In this document: positions 42,305 through 52,142 of the stretch, piece by piece | Layout of the letters: each line of letters begins with the position of its first letter | Position numbering within the stretch: the first letter of the stretch is position 1 | Source: PGYR01 sp048267165 | Lineage (GTDB): Bacteria > Bacteroidota > Ignavibacteria > Kapaibacteriales > UBA2268 | DNA length: 64,000 nt | NCBI GenBank assembly: GCA_048267165.1 | Contig: JBLWYD010000012.1 | Location: 18,891-82,890, forward strand | Direction: 5' to 3' | The notes under the pieces: model-generated | What the model was told of the DNA's origin: nothing | Databases searched by the model: none | What the model saw: only the letters and a program-made list of their open reading frames with translations | Made by a program: the position numbers and the translations under genes

Positions 42305-45300
42305 TTACCAGCTACCACCAAACTTCAATTTCCCTTCCCAATGAATTTGATTCTCATCAGTTTTCACTGTTTCGGGTGAATTTACATAAGTAAAGTTAAG
42401 CAAGATATTCAGCCAATCTTCTTCTGATAGATTAAAAAAGGCATCGAGTGGTATCTCTACTTCTAGTCTAGAACCACTGATATCATTAACATTACCACCG
42501 AATGACCAACGAGCACCACCGACTATATCACCACCGATTTTTACCCGCGCATCTTCGAAGTTTTCATCGAAATCTATCTGGGCACTAAGTCCTAATTTCC
42601 CTAACTCTTGCGCTATTTGCCGAGTGATAATATCTGAAGCAATAGTACTTTGTAGATTAATCTCTTGTCCACTCCCATTACTAGTACTAGTTTGGTCAGA
42701 AGTTCTTCCAGTCAAAAGTAGTGAAATAATATCTGAAAGTTTCTTTTCTTTATCACCAATACCAGTTTCACCACCAACTTCATATTCGAAACGAAGGTCT
42801 GGATTCTCCTTAGTGCCAGTAACAAATATCTCAACTTTATACTTTTTATAATCAGCAGTAGTCCCTTCATAAGTTGCAGTCAAATCAAGTGTCGGGTTAG
42901 ATATATTTCCCGTAGGAAAGTTTATATCTCCACCAATGTCGAACGTTTTGAAGAATGAAAGCTTACTACCTTCTTTAAGGATTATACGCCCATACAGCTT
43001 AGCTTCTTTGCTGTTTCTATTTTTTACATATCGAATATTACGTAGATTCGTAGGTGTTCCAACAATAACACTTGTACTTAAGAATTGGTTGATTTGCATA
43101 TCAATAAGAGTACGTCCTCTGAACTCTACGTCCAAATCCATATTCAACAAATCAAATAAGCTCTCTGATACTTCCTGAGCCTTCTTAGTTTTCTTTACTT
43201 TTACGCTATCTTCTCTACCATAGGTAGCTGTTACCAAATCACCAGTTCTAGTATATATGAACTTGGAGCGAACGAGTTGAATCTCTTCTTCATCAGGCAT
43301 TTTCAAATCAGCTGATTCGATTGCCACATAACCATCTAGATTTGGCTTTTCGAAACTACCGTAAAAACGCAGTGAGTCCTTTTCAGTTGAAATAATTAGT
43401 CTTCCGAATAAATCACTTTTTGCTTTCTGAGTCTCATCGTGCATAACCAAGAATCTCTTAGTTTTCATTCCAATATCAAGGCCGGCTATATTCATTTCTT
43501 CTAATGTAATATTACCAGTTACATCTGCTACACCTCCACTTAGGTCATCAGGTAAGTTGTATAGCTTCACATCTTCTAGGAATACTTTATTTTCTTTGAG
43601 TATCAACCCGCCTTTCGCTCTGTAGCCAACATTAGTAGCATCAACAAGGAAAGAAGCATTATCAAATCTTACAATACCATTGAAATTTAGACCATCAGGT
43701 AAAAGTCCACCCACCAATAGCTTCCCTTTACCAATTCCTTTCAGATAGCTTATGGAAGGTACAAATGGACTGATAATAGATAAAGGTAGTGAATCTATCA
43801 CGAACGACATATCGGCTTGTTTAGTAGTAGAAAATCGATTCTCAACTTCCGTCAACGACAAATCGATAGGGAAAGAGTTAATTTCACCCTTTACTAAATC
43901 AGGCATATTTGATTTATCAGAATAATGATTGATTACTAAACCACCTTTTATTTGCTTGTCAGCATATTCCAAGTCTGCATTTATATCCCCCACCATCTGC
44001 TCATTGACACTTATATCATTAGAACGAACGAAAAACTTCATTTTAGGATTATCAACATCGCCATTCAAAACGACATTCATCGAATCTACTTTTCCGTTTA
44101 ACTGGTCGAATGCTTTTCTCTTTTGTCTAGGAATAAATGATTTGATTGCTTGAATATCTAGATTATTCAAGGTTAGATTGAAATTGTTGAATCGATTATT
44201 ATCAGCATTGTACTCACCACCTAGATTGATTCTCTCTTTAGTATTGGGGTTAGTTAACTCCATAGAATTAATAGTAAACCCACCATCTACAAATTTGGCA
44301 TCTATAGGTTCACTCAGAGATAAGTTATATTCATTTTCATAGGACAAATCTAGTCGTGAAAATCCTAGTTGAATACCACCCGGAATAATAGTAGTATTAC
44401 CATCGAATGCAATATCTATTTGATTATTGAAATCTGTCTGCCCTGTAAATTTGAATTCCTTCCCATCATATTCCAGATTAATAGCAGGGTAATTCAAAGT
44501 ATTTTCATTAATAGAAATTTTCTCATTTGCTTTAGCTTTCAAATTGAAATCAGAGAACACTGCAGAAGAATCCACTAGCTTCATATAGAGTCCACCTTCG
44601 GCAGACAAACCACGAGAGGTTACAGTCTGTTTACCAGAATTATAATACAAATCTTCTATTTTCAGATTATTTATATATAAGGAACTTTCATTATCTTTTG
44701 CAAAAATATGGAAGTTTAACTCGGTGTTCATACGTAAGTTGACACCGTCCATAAAAGCAGTTAAGAATGAGAAATCAGAAATATTGATTTTCAAATTAGC
44801 ATCGATTGGGTCAAAAGAACCCATCTTTTCTACTTCCATTAGCACTAGCTTATTAACTAGCTCTTGATCGCTAGGGATTAGTTTATTCACCTCTTGTGCT
44901 ATAAAATTATAGAGAGATGAACTCTGGTTTTGAAGCGAAGTCAGAGTATTTTCGAAGTTATAGTTACCTTGAAGTAATATACTACCGAAGTCAGAATCGA
45001 ATTCGATTTTCCTATCTTCATTACTGAATTTATCGACTTTCAGTTTGAAACCAAATGGAAAGAAAGCTCTATCATCGAATACTATATCCCTAATATCGGT
45101 ATCGAATTCACCTGTAATATTATTTAACTCTAGCCCTTTACCTTGTAATTTGGAACTACCAGATAGATAGCTAGGCATTTTTTCATTTTCTAGTAATTGC
45201 TTTAGATTAACAGCATTGAAATCTACATTCATATTATAAAGTGCATTATCTTTATCGCTAATATCGAGTAAGCCATGTCCTTTTATATAGCTTTTCTCTG

Positions 45301-46864
45301 GTACACCAATCGAATACCCCATAGTGGAAGATCCAAATTCTGCATATAGAGTATCTAACCTTACTAGACTGAAATTTTCCGATTTCATATCAATTTTCAG
45401 TCTAGACATTTTGTATTTATCTATTGAGTTAGCCCCACCATCAAATGTTAGATTGATCGTCGGGTTATCACCTGTGATGCCTAATAGCTCCGTGTGGAGT
45501 TCGCCATTTATGTTAGTTGTAATTGTATTCGGGTATAGCTTATTAGCATTTAGTGCGCTAACTTTACCATCGTATTTCACGTCTAATTTATTACTATTTT
45601 GCACAACTAACTCACCATTCAAACTACCAACACCTGAGTTTGCATCTAAATCGAAGTGCAGATTGTTAGGTGTGCCTTTCATTCTCATCAGATTGAAATT
45701 TGCAAATATGAAATCAGGCATATTGTTATTTTTCATATTCAAGAATTTGACTACATCATTATAAGCAACGTGAGAATTATTAGCCGTCAAATCGAAATAG
45801 ATTTTATCAGAGTTTGTAACATCTTTTATTCTACCTTTTATCTTCACATTTGAGTTTGGTAACTTCAATTTGAATTCTTGGATATTAATATCGTCCATAT
45901 TCCCATCAGCTTTCAAAGTCATATCGTGTGTACCTCTGAAATCGACTGGTGAATTAAGAAGAGTCATTAGCTCTGGAATATTCAAGCTTTCTGCTTTAGC
46001 ATCGAGCATTATCTCGGCTTTTTCGAAATCCCCATCATTGATACCACCGAATATATCTATCCCAGTTATTTTAGCATCGAGGTTGAGCTTAGTTTTTCCT
46101 GATGCATATTCCAAATCAGTAATACTAACGAAATTGCTATCTATAGCAAATTCTAAGTGCGTTGGAGTTAGTCTCTTTTTCATTACAGATTCGTAGAACG
46201 ATAAATTATCAAGACTAGCTTTTAGTTGCTTCTTAGTTGGTCGAATAAATAGTGAACTACTTAAATTTAAATTTTCAAGATGAAGATTACTTGTATTGAA
46301 TCCAGATGCGTCTTTATTCGCAGCATAAGGGTCATACATTCTGAAGTCAGCATCTACTAGTCTCAGCTTACTGAAAAGTATTTTTGTATCTGGTGGAGCG
46401 GTAGTGTCCGTCGAAGGTTTTGGTATTTGTGATACATTCCATATTCCTTCCTCGTTACGTAGCATATTGATTTTTGCGTTATGCAGAACTAAATCATTTA
46501 TGAATATTTTACCGTTGAGAATTGCTTCGAGGTTTACTAATGCATTAGCTTCTGGAATAATAGCAATAGTATCTTTATCATCCAAGACTAATGAAACCCC
46601 GAATAAATCGGCTGACTTCAAGCTAGTGAGAGTAAAGTCATCTACATTGACTTTCGCATTCAGGCTCTTATTAATCTCATCTTCTGCAAAATCTAGTATT
46701 ACAGTACGAACAGATTTGAATTGGAGAGATACGAATGCACCAGTAATAGTAAAGACAACAAACAGAAGTAAAAACAAAACAAGACGCACTATCCACTTCC
46801 TAATCCGAGATGGTTTCTTTTGTGCTTCCGCTTTTACTTCCTCTATGTCTTTCTTCTTCTTCAA
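42305..46864 (-). CDS. TamB/AsmA-like translocation and assembly protein
   Basis: A 1519-residue envelope protein. A lysine-rich cytoplasmic start (MKKKKDIEEVKAEAQKK) precedes one transmembrane helix (about residues 26-50). A very long periplasmic region of beta-rich AsmA/TamB-type repeats with many LDLTA/NFNL strand patterns follows. The C-terminal DUF490 region (GRIILKEGSKLSFFKTFDIGGDINFPTGNISNPTLDLTATYEG ... LQSTIASDIITRQIAQELGKLGLS) identifies TamB. It likely forms a groove carrying lipids or barrel proteins between membranes. No tamA/BamA gene is adjacent. Confidence 0.92.
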   Translation of the reverse strand: MKKKKDIEEVKAEAQKKPSRIRKWIVRLVLFLLLFVVFTITGAFVSLQFKSVRTVILDFAEDEINKSLNAKVNVDDFTLTSLKSADLFGVSLVLDDKDTIAIIPEANALVNLEAILNGKIFINDLVLHNAKINMLRNEEGIWNVSQIPKPSTDTTAPPDTKILFSKLRLVDADFRMYDPYAANKDASGFNTSNLHLENLNLSSSLFIRPTKKQLKASLDNLSFYESVMKKRLTPTHLEFAIDSNFVSITDLEYASGKTKLNLDAKITGIDIFGGINDGDFEKAEIMLDAKAESLNIPELMTLLNSPVDFRGTHDMTLKADGNMDDINIQEFKLKLPNSNVKIKGRIKDVTNSDKIYFDLTANNSHVAYNDVVKFLNMKNNNMPDFIFANFNLMRMKGTPNNLHFDLDANSGVGSLNGELVVQNSNKLDVKYDGKVSALNANKLYPNTITTNINGELHTELLGITGDNPTINLTFDGGANSIDKYKMSRLKIDMKSENFSLVRLDTLYAEFGSSTMGYSIGVPEKSYIKGHGLLDISDKDNALYNMNVDFNAVNLKQLLENEKMPSYLSGSSKLQGKGLELNNITGEFDTDIRDIVFDDRAFFPFGFKLKVDKFSNEDRKIEFDSDFGSILLQGNYNFENTLTSLQNQSSSLYNFIAQEVNKLIPSDQELVNKLVLMEVEKMGSFDPIDANLKINISDFSFLTAFMDGVNLRMNTELNFHIFAKDNESSLYINNLKIEDLYYNSGKQTVTSRGLSAEGGLYMKLVDSSAVFSDFNLKAKANEKISINENTLNYPAINLEYDGKEFKFTGQTDFNNQIDIAFDGNTTIIPGGIQLGFSRLDLSYENEYNLSLSEPIDAKFVDGGFTINSMELTNPNTKERINLGGEYNADNNRFNNFNLTLNNLDIQAIKSFIPRQKRKAFDQLNGKVDSMNVVLNGDVDNPKMKFFVRSNDISVNEQMVGDINADLEYADKQIKGGLVINHYSDKSNMPDLVKGEINSFPIDLSLTEVENRFSTTKQADMSFVIDSLPLSIISPFVPSISYLKGIGKGKLLVGGLLPDGLNFNGIVRFDNASFLVDATNVGYRAKGGLILKENKVFLEDVKLYNLPDDLSGGVADVTGNITLEEMNIAGLDIGMKTKRFLVMHDETQKAKSDLFGRLIISTEKDSLRFYGSFEKPNLDGYVAIESADLKMPDEEEIQLVRSKFIYTRTGDLVTATYGREDSVKVKKTKKAQEVSESLFDLLNMDLDVEFRGRTLIDMQINQFLSTSVIVGTPTNLRNIRYVKNRNSKEAKLYGRIILKEGSKLSFFKTFDIGGDINFPTGNISNPTLDLTATYEGTTADYKKYKVEIFVTGTKENPDLRFEYEVGGETGIGDKEKKLSDIISLLLTGRTSDQTSTSNGSGQEINLQSTIASDIITRQIAQELGKLGLSAQIDFDENFEDARVKIGGDIVGGARWSFGGNVNDISGSRLEVEIPLDAFFNLSEEDWLNILLNFTYVNSPETVKTDENQIHWEGKLKFGGSW

Positions 46865-46977
46865 ATAATTCTTTTGAAATTCATGATTTTTGTATTATTA
46901 TGTAAACGTATGTTAATACAAATTTGTTTATAATACTTAAGTAATACAGCAAATGTGATACCGAAATAGCAGGAAAT

Positions 46978-47415
46978 ATGAAAAACATCAATAATACTAT
47001 AGTTATAATAGACGACGACAAGTGGATAATCAAATTAGCTCGTAATATGCTTGAAAAATACGGATTTACCGTACTCGAAGCTGCTACTCCACATGAAGGT
47101 CTAGAACTAGTAATAAAAGAAAAACCGCTACTTATATTGCTTGATCTTAGTTTGCCCAATATTGATGGTGATTCATTGCTATATTTAATAAAGCACATGT
47201 CAATTACTAAAGACACAAAAGTAGTTATACTTTCGGCCCTAATAACCAAAGAAAAAATCAAATCTACTTACCAATTGGGTGCTGCTGCATTCATAGCCAA
47301 ACCATTCGAAGAAAAACTGTTAATACAGAAAATCAACGAATGTTTGGACAAAGATTCAATTAAAAAACTAAAGAATGAAACGCCTATAAAAGACGAATTC
47401 TTTATTAAAATTTGA
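46978..47415 (+). CDS. Single-domain response regulator
   Basis: A 145-residue receiver domain without output domain. The acidic pocket D12-D13, the phospho-acceptor D56 (LLILLDLSLP), switch residue S86 and K108 (AKPF) are all present. A 25-residue basic/acidic tail follows the receiver. Such stand-alone receivers act by protein contact or phosphorelay. No histidine kinase is encoded nearby. Its 3' end overlaps the 3' end of the convergent pyk gene by 11 bp. Confidence 0.92.
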   Translation: MKNINNTIVIIDDDKWIIKLARNMLEKYGFTVLEAATPHEGLELVIKEKPLLILLDLSLPNIDGDSLLYLIKHMSITKDTKVVILSALITKEKIKSTYQLGAAAFIAKPFEEKLLIQKINECLDKDSIKKLKNETPIKDEFFIKI

Positions 47416-48838
47416 ATACTCTTATCATATTCTGATAGTTTGGTTTATCTTTAGAAAGACCGGCTACATATACAACATAGTCTCCTTCTTTTATAAAATC
47501 AAACTCTTCTAGTAATTCTTCTCTGAAAGTTACGATTACGTCTTCGGACTTAATTGGCTTATCAACGAATTTAGGAATTACACCCCAGATAAACGACAAT
47601 CTACGAGCCACTGATTCTATATCAGTAAAAGCTATTATCGGAACTCTTGGTCTATAGTTAGCTACATTTTTCGCAGTATATGCTGAACTAGTTAGCGATA
47701 CTATAGCGGCAGCATTAATCTGGTCGGCTATCATAGTAGCTGCGTGACCTAGTGCATCAGAGATATCTCCATCGTTGAAGCTAGACTTGTATTTCTCACT
47801 TCCGAAAGGATATTTTTCTTCTATATTTTTTATAATTCTAGACATATACCCTACTGCATCGTATGGGTATTTACCAACACTCGATTCTGCACTTAGCATC
47901 AGACAGTCCGAACCATCCATAACTGCATTGGCTACATCACTTGCTTCTGCCCTAGTCGGACGTGGGTTTTCTATCATCGATTCTAGCATCTGAGTAGCCG
48001 TAATTACAGGTTTACCGAAATAATTACAACGATTGATTATCTCTTTTTGGATTAATGGCACTCTCTCGGCAGCCATTTCAAGACCAAGGTCTCCCCTTGC
48101 TACCATTATACCAGTAGCTTCTTGGATAATCTCATCTATATTTTCGTATGCTTCTACTCTTTCTATTTTAGCAATTATTGGTACTTCTCTTTTGAAGATT
48201 TTCATTGCTGTTTTTAATTCTACTATATCTTCTCGTGAACGAACGAAAGATAATGCAACCCCATCTACCCCATTATCCAATCCAAACTTCAAATCATCTA
48301 AATCCTTTTCACTTAAAGATGGAGCATTACTACTCGCACCCGGTACAACTATACCCTTCTTGCTTTTTAGAATCCCACCTTTTATTACCTGAGTTTTTAT
48401 CTCTGGGCCTTTAACATCGATTACTTTTAAGCTAATATAACCATCATCAAGTAATATAGTATGTCCGGGTCTTACTTCATTTTTAAGCTCAGTATATTCA
48501 GTGCTTACTATTTTCTCATTGCCTTCTTTTAGCTGTTTAGTTGTAATAGTAAACTCTTGCTTATCGATTAGCTCTACTCCACCTGCTTTTACATTACCGA
48601 TTCTAATTTTCGGTCCTTGTAAATCCATTAGGATAGGGATATTTTTACCTGCTATATTGGAAGCAGCACGAATATATTTTATAGTCTTTTTGTGAACTTC
48701 GTGGCTACCATGCGAGAAATTCAATCTCGCGGCATCCATACCAGCATAAATTAGTCTTGTAAGATTTTCTGTACCTGTAGCCGCAGGGCCAATTGTACAT
48801 AAGATTTTGGTTTTTCTTGGGAATAAATCGTTAGTCAT
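47405..48838 (-). CDS. pyk: Pyruvate kinase
   Basis: A 477-residue glycolytic enzyme that converts phosphoenolpyruvate and ADP to pyruvate and ATP (EC 2.7.1.40). It shows TKILCTIGPAATG, the substrate-site stretch MDAARLNFSHGSHEVHKKTI, PILMDLQGPKIRIG, the active-site IPIIAKIERVEAYENIDEI and GIMVARGDLGLEM, GKPVITATQMLESMI, and a C-terminal regulatory domain. The frame reaches a TTG at 48847, but ATG 48838 (MTNDLFPRKTKI) is preferred. A TAAATTTG element on the minus strand at 48869-48876 may be its -7 box. Confidence 0.96.
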   Translation of the reverse strand: MTNDLFPRKTKILCTIGPAATGTENLTRLIYAGMDAARLNFSHGSHEVHKKTIKYIRAASNIAGKNIPILMDLQGPKIRIGNVKAGGVELIDKQEFTITTKQLKEGNEKIVSTEYTELKNEVRPGHTILLDDGYISLKVIDVKGPEIKTQVIKGGILKSKKGIVVPGASSNAPSLSEKDLDDLKFGLDNGVDGVALSFVRSREDIVELKTAMKIFKREVPIIAKIERVEAYENIDEIIQEATGIMVARGDLGLEMAAERVPLIQKEIINRCNYFGKPVITATQMLESMIENPRPTRAEASDVANAVMDGSDCLMLSAESSVGKYPYDAVGYMSRIIKNIEEKYPFGSEKYKSSFNDGDISDALGHAATMIADQINAAAIVSLTSSAYTAKNVANYRPRVPIIAFTDIESVARRLSFIWGVIPKFVDKPIKSEDVIVTFREELLEEFDFIKEGDYVVYVAGLSKDKPNYQNMIRVFKF

Positions 48839-48959
48839 AATCTTCAACTTTTATTTAATTGTTATATGCAAATTTATGTTATTTCCGTATATTATACGTT
48901 AATAAACTGTTAGTATTCTCTTAACTTAGTATAATTTAATCAAATATCGAACCAAAAAC

Positions 48960-49349
48960 ATGATAAAATCATCAATTTCTAAAGAAACTATAATAAAGAC
49001 TGGTATTATTTTCGCATTACTTACTGTAGCTATAGGTGCTTTTGGTGCTCACGGACTATCCGAATTGCTTAATGAGAACGGTAGATTAGAGACTTTCAAA
49101 ACTGGAGTGCTCTATCAGTTATTTCACTCATTAGCAATATTAGTAGCAGGAATTCTCTATGATAAGTATGACTCGAAGAAAATTGGGCGTGCAGCAATTC
49201 TATTTTCTTTAGGAATTATTGTTTTCTCAGGTTCGCTGTATGCACTGTCAATAACTAATATCGGTATATTCGGAGCGATTACTCCAATCGGTGGTTTATT
49301 GTTTATTATAGGTTGGGTTTACCTATTTTTATCCGTTAAGACTAAGTAA
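48960..49349 (+). CDS. DUF423 (YgdD-like) membrane protein
   Basis: A 129-residue inner-membrane protein with four helices. It carries the DUF423 signature GAFGAHGL, followed by FKTGVLYQLFHSLAIL and the late GAITPIGGLLFIIGWVYL. The function is unknown. It is divergent from pyk and convergent with the minus-strand lipoprotein gene 4 bp away. Confidence 0.92.
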   Translation: MIKSSISKETIIKTGIIFALLTVAIGAFGAHGLSELLNENGRLETFKTGVLYQLFHSLAILVAGILYDKYDSKKIGRAAILFSLGIIVFSGSLYALSITNIGIFGAITPIGGLLFIIGWVYLFLSVKTK

Positions 49350-49353
49350 TCTA

Positions 49354-49767
49354 TTACTTAATCTGGCGGAAATCCATAACGTACCACATAGAATCTAGCT
49401 GACGCATAGAGAAAGCAAATTCTTTTACATAGTCGAATTCGAGTTTCACATTGTGCAACTCTAAGGAAATTGTATCGGCAATAATTCTTGTTACTTTTCT
49501 TTCATTTAGAATTCTAGTTAATCTTGCAAGATTGTAATATTGCTCTTGTTGTTTATTAGCACTGTATCTACCCTCATTATCAGAAAGTAATTGAGCTGCA
49601 CCGGGTACATTTTCTAGTTGTAACTCTGTAGTGAAAAGTAGTGCACCACCAATAGCTGATTCTTGGGTAATGTCATTTACTTCTTTTGGAGGTCTATTAT
49701 TACCAATTACGAATAGTTCGCAAGAAGTCAAGAACAGTACTAGTATAATTGTGCTGATTATTCGCAT
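49354..49767 (-). CDS. Small lipoprotein of unknown function
   Basis: A 137-residue lipoprotein (Cys16 in FLTSC). After a short linker (GNNRPPKEVND) comes an alpha/beta domain with no recognised family (VTRIIADTISLELHNVKLEFDYVKEFAFSMRQLDSMWYVMDF). Its start overlaps the stop of the upstream hydrolase gene by one base, and that gene in turn overlaps the M28-like gene. The three form a tightly coupled minus-strand operon. Confidence 0.7.
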   Translation of the reverse strand: MRIISTIILVLFLTSCELFVIGNNRPPKEVNDITQESAIGGALLFTTELQLENVPGAAQLLSDNEGRYSANKQQEQYYNLARLTRILNERKVTRIIADTISLELHNVKLEFDYVKEFAFSMRQLDSMWYVMDFRQIK

Positions 49768-50591
49768 TATTTTCTTAGGAATTCAATAGTTGAGTTAATA
49801 GCTTGATCTAATATTTCATTAGTTCCAGTAAACGGATGACGACAATTAAAAGTATGATTCGCCTTATTTATTATGCAAAGTTCGGAATTTTTTGCCGCAT
49901 TATCGAGCATTTTCGCTTCTTTCATGCTAACAGTAAAATCTTTATCACCGTGGACTATTAATATAGGTAAATCTAATTCTGAAATACATTTTTCCAAATC
50001 GTATTTTTCTTTGTTTCTGAGCTTATCTTCTAAGTACTCTACATCAAGATAAAGCATTTGACCAGTTATCCGATTTTCAAACTCAAGTACCCCTTTCGCT
50101 CGCCAATCGTCTTTTTGTCTTTGAGTGTTCCTATCTATATCACCGATTGAGCCCCAAGTTACGACCTTGCTTATATCATTTCTTTGTGATGCTGTGATAA
50201 CAGAAACCGCTCCACCTAGTGAGTGACCGAGTAGAAATACTTCGCCATTCCACCTTTCAATAGAGTTTTCATCTAAGAGAGATTTCAGATTATCAATCAC
50301 TGTATTCAAGTCATTTATTTCTTGAGTTACCGTAATTGATCTGAATTTATCAGCATCGAATATTCCTTTTTCGGCATCAACAACCCCATTCAGAGAGAAA
50401 TCGATATTGACGACTATCATACCCGATTGTGCGTATTGCTCTGCCATATAAGGGAAGAATCCCCATTCGCGATATGCCTTGAATCCGTGTGTTATAATAA
50501 GAATAGGTTGCGAAGTAGCGACGGCGCTATATATATCACCGTTAACTACTAAACCATCTCCAACTTGCAATGCAAATGTTTTCTTGTTCAT
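49767..50591 (-). CDS. Alpha/beta hydrolase
   Basis: A 274-residue cytoplasmic serine hydrolase: ITHGFKAYREWGFFP supplies the oxyanion region, Ser124 lies in LGHSLGGAV, the acid is in VHGDKDFTV and the histidine is in NKANHTF. It resembles dienelactone-hydrolase/acyl-esterase-type proteins annotated as alpha/beta hydrolases of Bacteroidota. No signal peptide is seen. It is the middle gene of the three-gene operon with the M28-like protein and a lipoprotein. Confidence 0.9.
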   Translation of the reverse strand: MNKKTFALQVGDGLVVNGDIYSAVATSQPILIITHGFKAYREWGFFPYMAEQYAQSGMIVVNIDFSLNGVVDAEKGIFDADKFRSITVTQEINDLNTVIDNLKSLLDENSIERWNGEVFLLGHSLGGAVSVITASQRNDISKVVTWGSIGDIDRNTQRQKDDWRAKGVLEFENRITGQMLYLDVEYLEDKLRNKEKYDLEKCISELDLPILIVHGDKDFTVSMKEAKMLDNAAKNSELCIINKANHTFNCRHPFTGTNEILDQAINSTIEFLRK

Positions 50592-52009
50592 TATTCCTGA
50601 GTCAGGTTTCTGATTGTTTGCTCTAGCAAGTTTATATACTCGTTTAGGTCTGTGAAATCACTTTCTGTCCATTCTCTTTTGGCAGGAGGATAGCTACGAA
50701 GTTTGTTCCAAACTCTAACGTACTTTTTGTTTTTACTGATAACTGGATTTGTATCTCTAGCGTCTAATTCTTTCGCTTCTGCATTCAAAGATTTGAATGA
50801 TTCAACATTTCTGAAATTCTCTACTATTAGCGGGTCATTCGAGTTGATAATCAAGTGTTTCTTATGTACTTTTTCTGTATTATCTAGATAGAATATAGCT
50901 GATGAATTAGCGACTTTTTCATCAAGTTCCCCTACCATTTTCTTTGCTCCTTCTAGATTTGGCTCATCACCACTTAGTGCTGCAAATACTATATTCACTG
51001 GTGCTGGGTTCTCTTTGAATCTTCTTGCTAACTCCATAACGGCTGCAATACCCGATATATTATTACCAGATTCGTAGTAGAATTTATTTTGTTTCTTTAT
51101 ATAGTCTTCTATTTTTTTGTCAGATAATGCTTCGTCATAAGGAAATGCTATTATTACATTTCTGTTTTCGTCCTCACCTTCTATCATCCCATATACATTC
51201 GAGTATTTAATAGCTTTAGCTTCTAATTGCAAATTCATATCAACTTTTACATTAGAAAGTATAAAACTATTTGGTTTTTTAGTTTCTCTAATAGCTCTTT
51301 CTTTGTCAATCAGAGCAACTTTCTTATTGAAGTATCTCTCTAGAGAACCTCTATTAGCTTGAAGAGCTATAATACCAGAGTTGAATTTATCTACTATTAC
51401 TGGTTCGAATACATTTGCTGAATCGCCCATTGCTTTGATGAATAAAGCACCAATCGCTCCATTTTTCTGAGCATTTTTTACTTTATATTCGTAGCTACTG
51501 AATAATTGGAATTTTTCTGATATTGCTCCATCTGGTGAATCAGTAAGAATTATTACTACTTTACCTTTAACATCCATTCTAGAATAGTCATCATAATCGG
51601 GTGCCGTTATCCCATATCCAACAAAAGCTAATTCAGCTTCAGAGATATTACCATCAGAAGTAAACCCAAGAGGAAGCCAATCTTTTTCGAATTCCCATTT
51701 CTGAATACTTGGCTTTATTCTATCCATTGGGATACCCATACGAGGTACTATAACGCTGAATGAAACACTATTATCGCCAAAGCTAAGACCACTCTCCACC
51801 TCAAATTCGTCAGTGTAGCCGTCTGTCAGCTCTTCTAATCCGAGAGATTTGTACTGATTTACTAAGTAATCCTTAGTATTAGTGAGAGCAGGCTCGCCAC
51901 TAATTCTATTATAAATCTCATCTTTATTGAGAGATTCTATATCACTATTTATATCCTGACCGAACATAGAAGTAGTTGATAATATTAAACAAAAGATAAA
52001 TATTCTCAT
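50591..52009 (-). CDS. Exported M28 peptidase-like protein lacking metal ligands
   Basis: A 472-residue exported protein with signal peptide MRIFIFCLILSTTSMFGQ. A PA-like insert (GYGITAPDYDDYSRMDVKGKVVIIL ... KNGAIGALFI) is followed by an M28 aminopeptidase-like core (NVYGMIEGEDENRNVIIAF ... NNISGIAAVMELARRF ... VNIVFAALSGDEPNLEGAKK). The zinc-binding HYD is PYD, GADDNASG is GNNISG, and the catalytic Glu pair is DE, so peptidase activity is doubtful. The frame extends to a TTG at 52042; ATG 52009 gives the proper signal peptide. It is the first gene of a three-gene operon. Confidence 0.85.
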   Translation of the reverse strand: MRIFIFCLILSTTSMFGQDINSDIESLNKDEIYNRISGEPALTNTKDYLVNQYKSLGLEELTDGYTDEFEVESGLSFGDNSVSFSVIVPRMGIPMDRIKPSIQKWEFEKDWLPLGFTSDGNISEAELAFVGYGITAPDYDDYSRMDVKGKVVIILTDSPDGAISEKFQLFSSYEYKVKNAQKNGAIGALFIKAMGDSANVFEPVIVDKFNSGIIALQANRGSLERYFNKKVALIDKERAIRETKKPNSFILSNVKVDMNLQLEAKAIKYSNVYGMIEGEDENRNVIIAFPYDEALSDKKIEDYIKKQNKFYYESGNNISGIAAVMELARRFKENPAPVNIVFAALSGDEPNLEGAKKMVGELDEKVANSSAIFYLDNTEKVHKKHLIINSNDPLIVENFRNVESFKSLNAEAKELDARDTNPVISKNKKYVRVWNKLRSYPPAKREWTESDFTDLNEYINLLEQTIRNLTQE

Positions 52010-52142
52010 GGTTCTTTTTATTTTAGTTCTTAATGAATACAAAAATAATAAATATTTATGTGCTATATAAGTATTACTATTTTATAATTATTCATTAATT
52101 TATTAATTTAAAGAAATATTAACTAACTAAATAGATTATATT

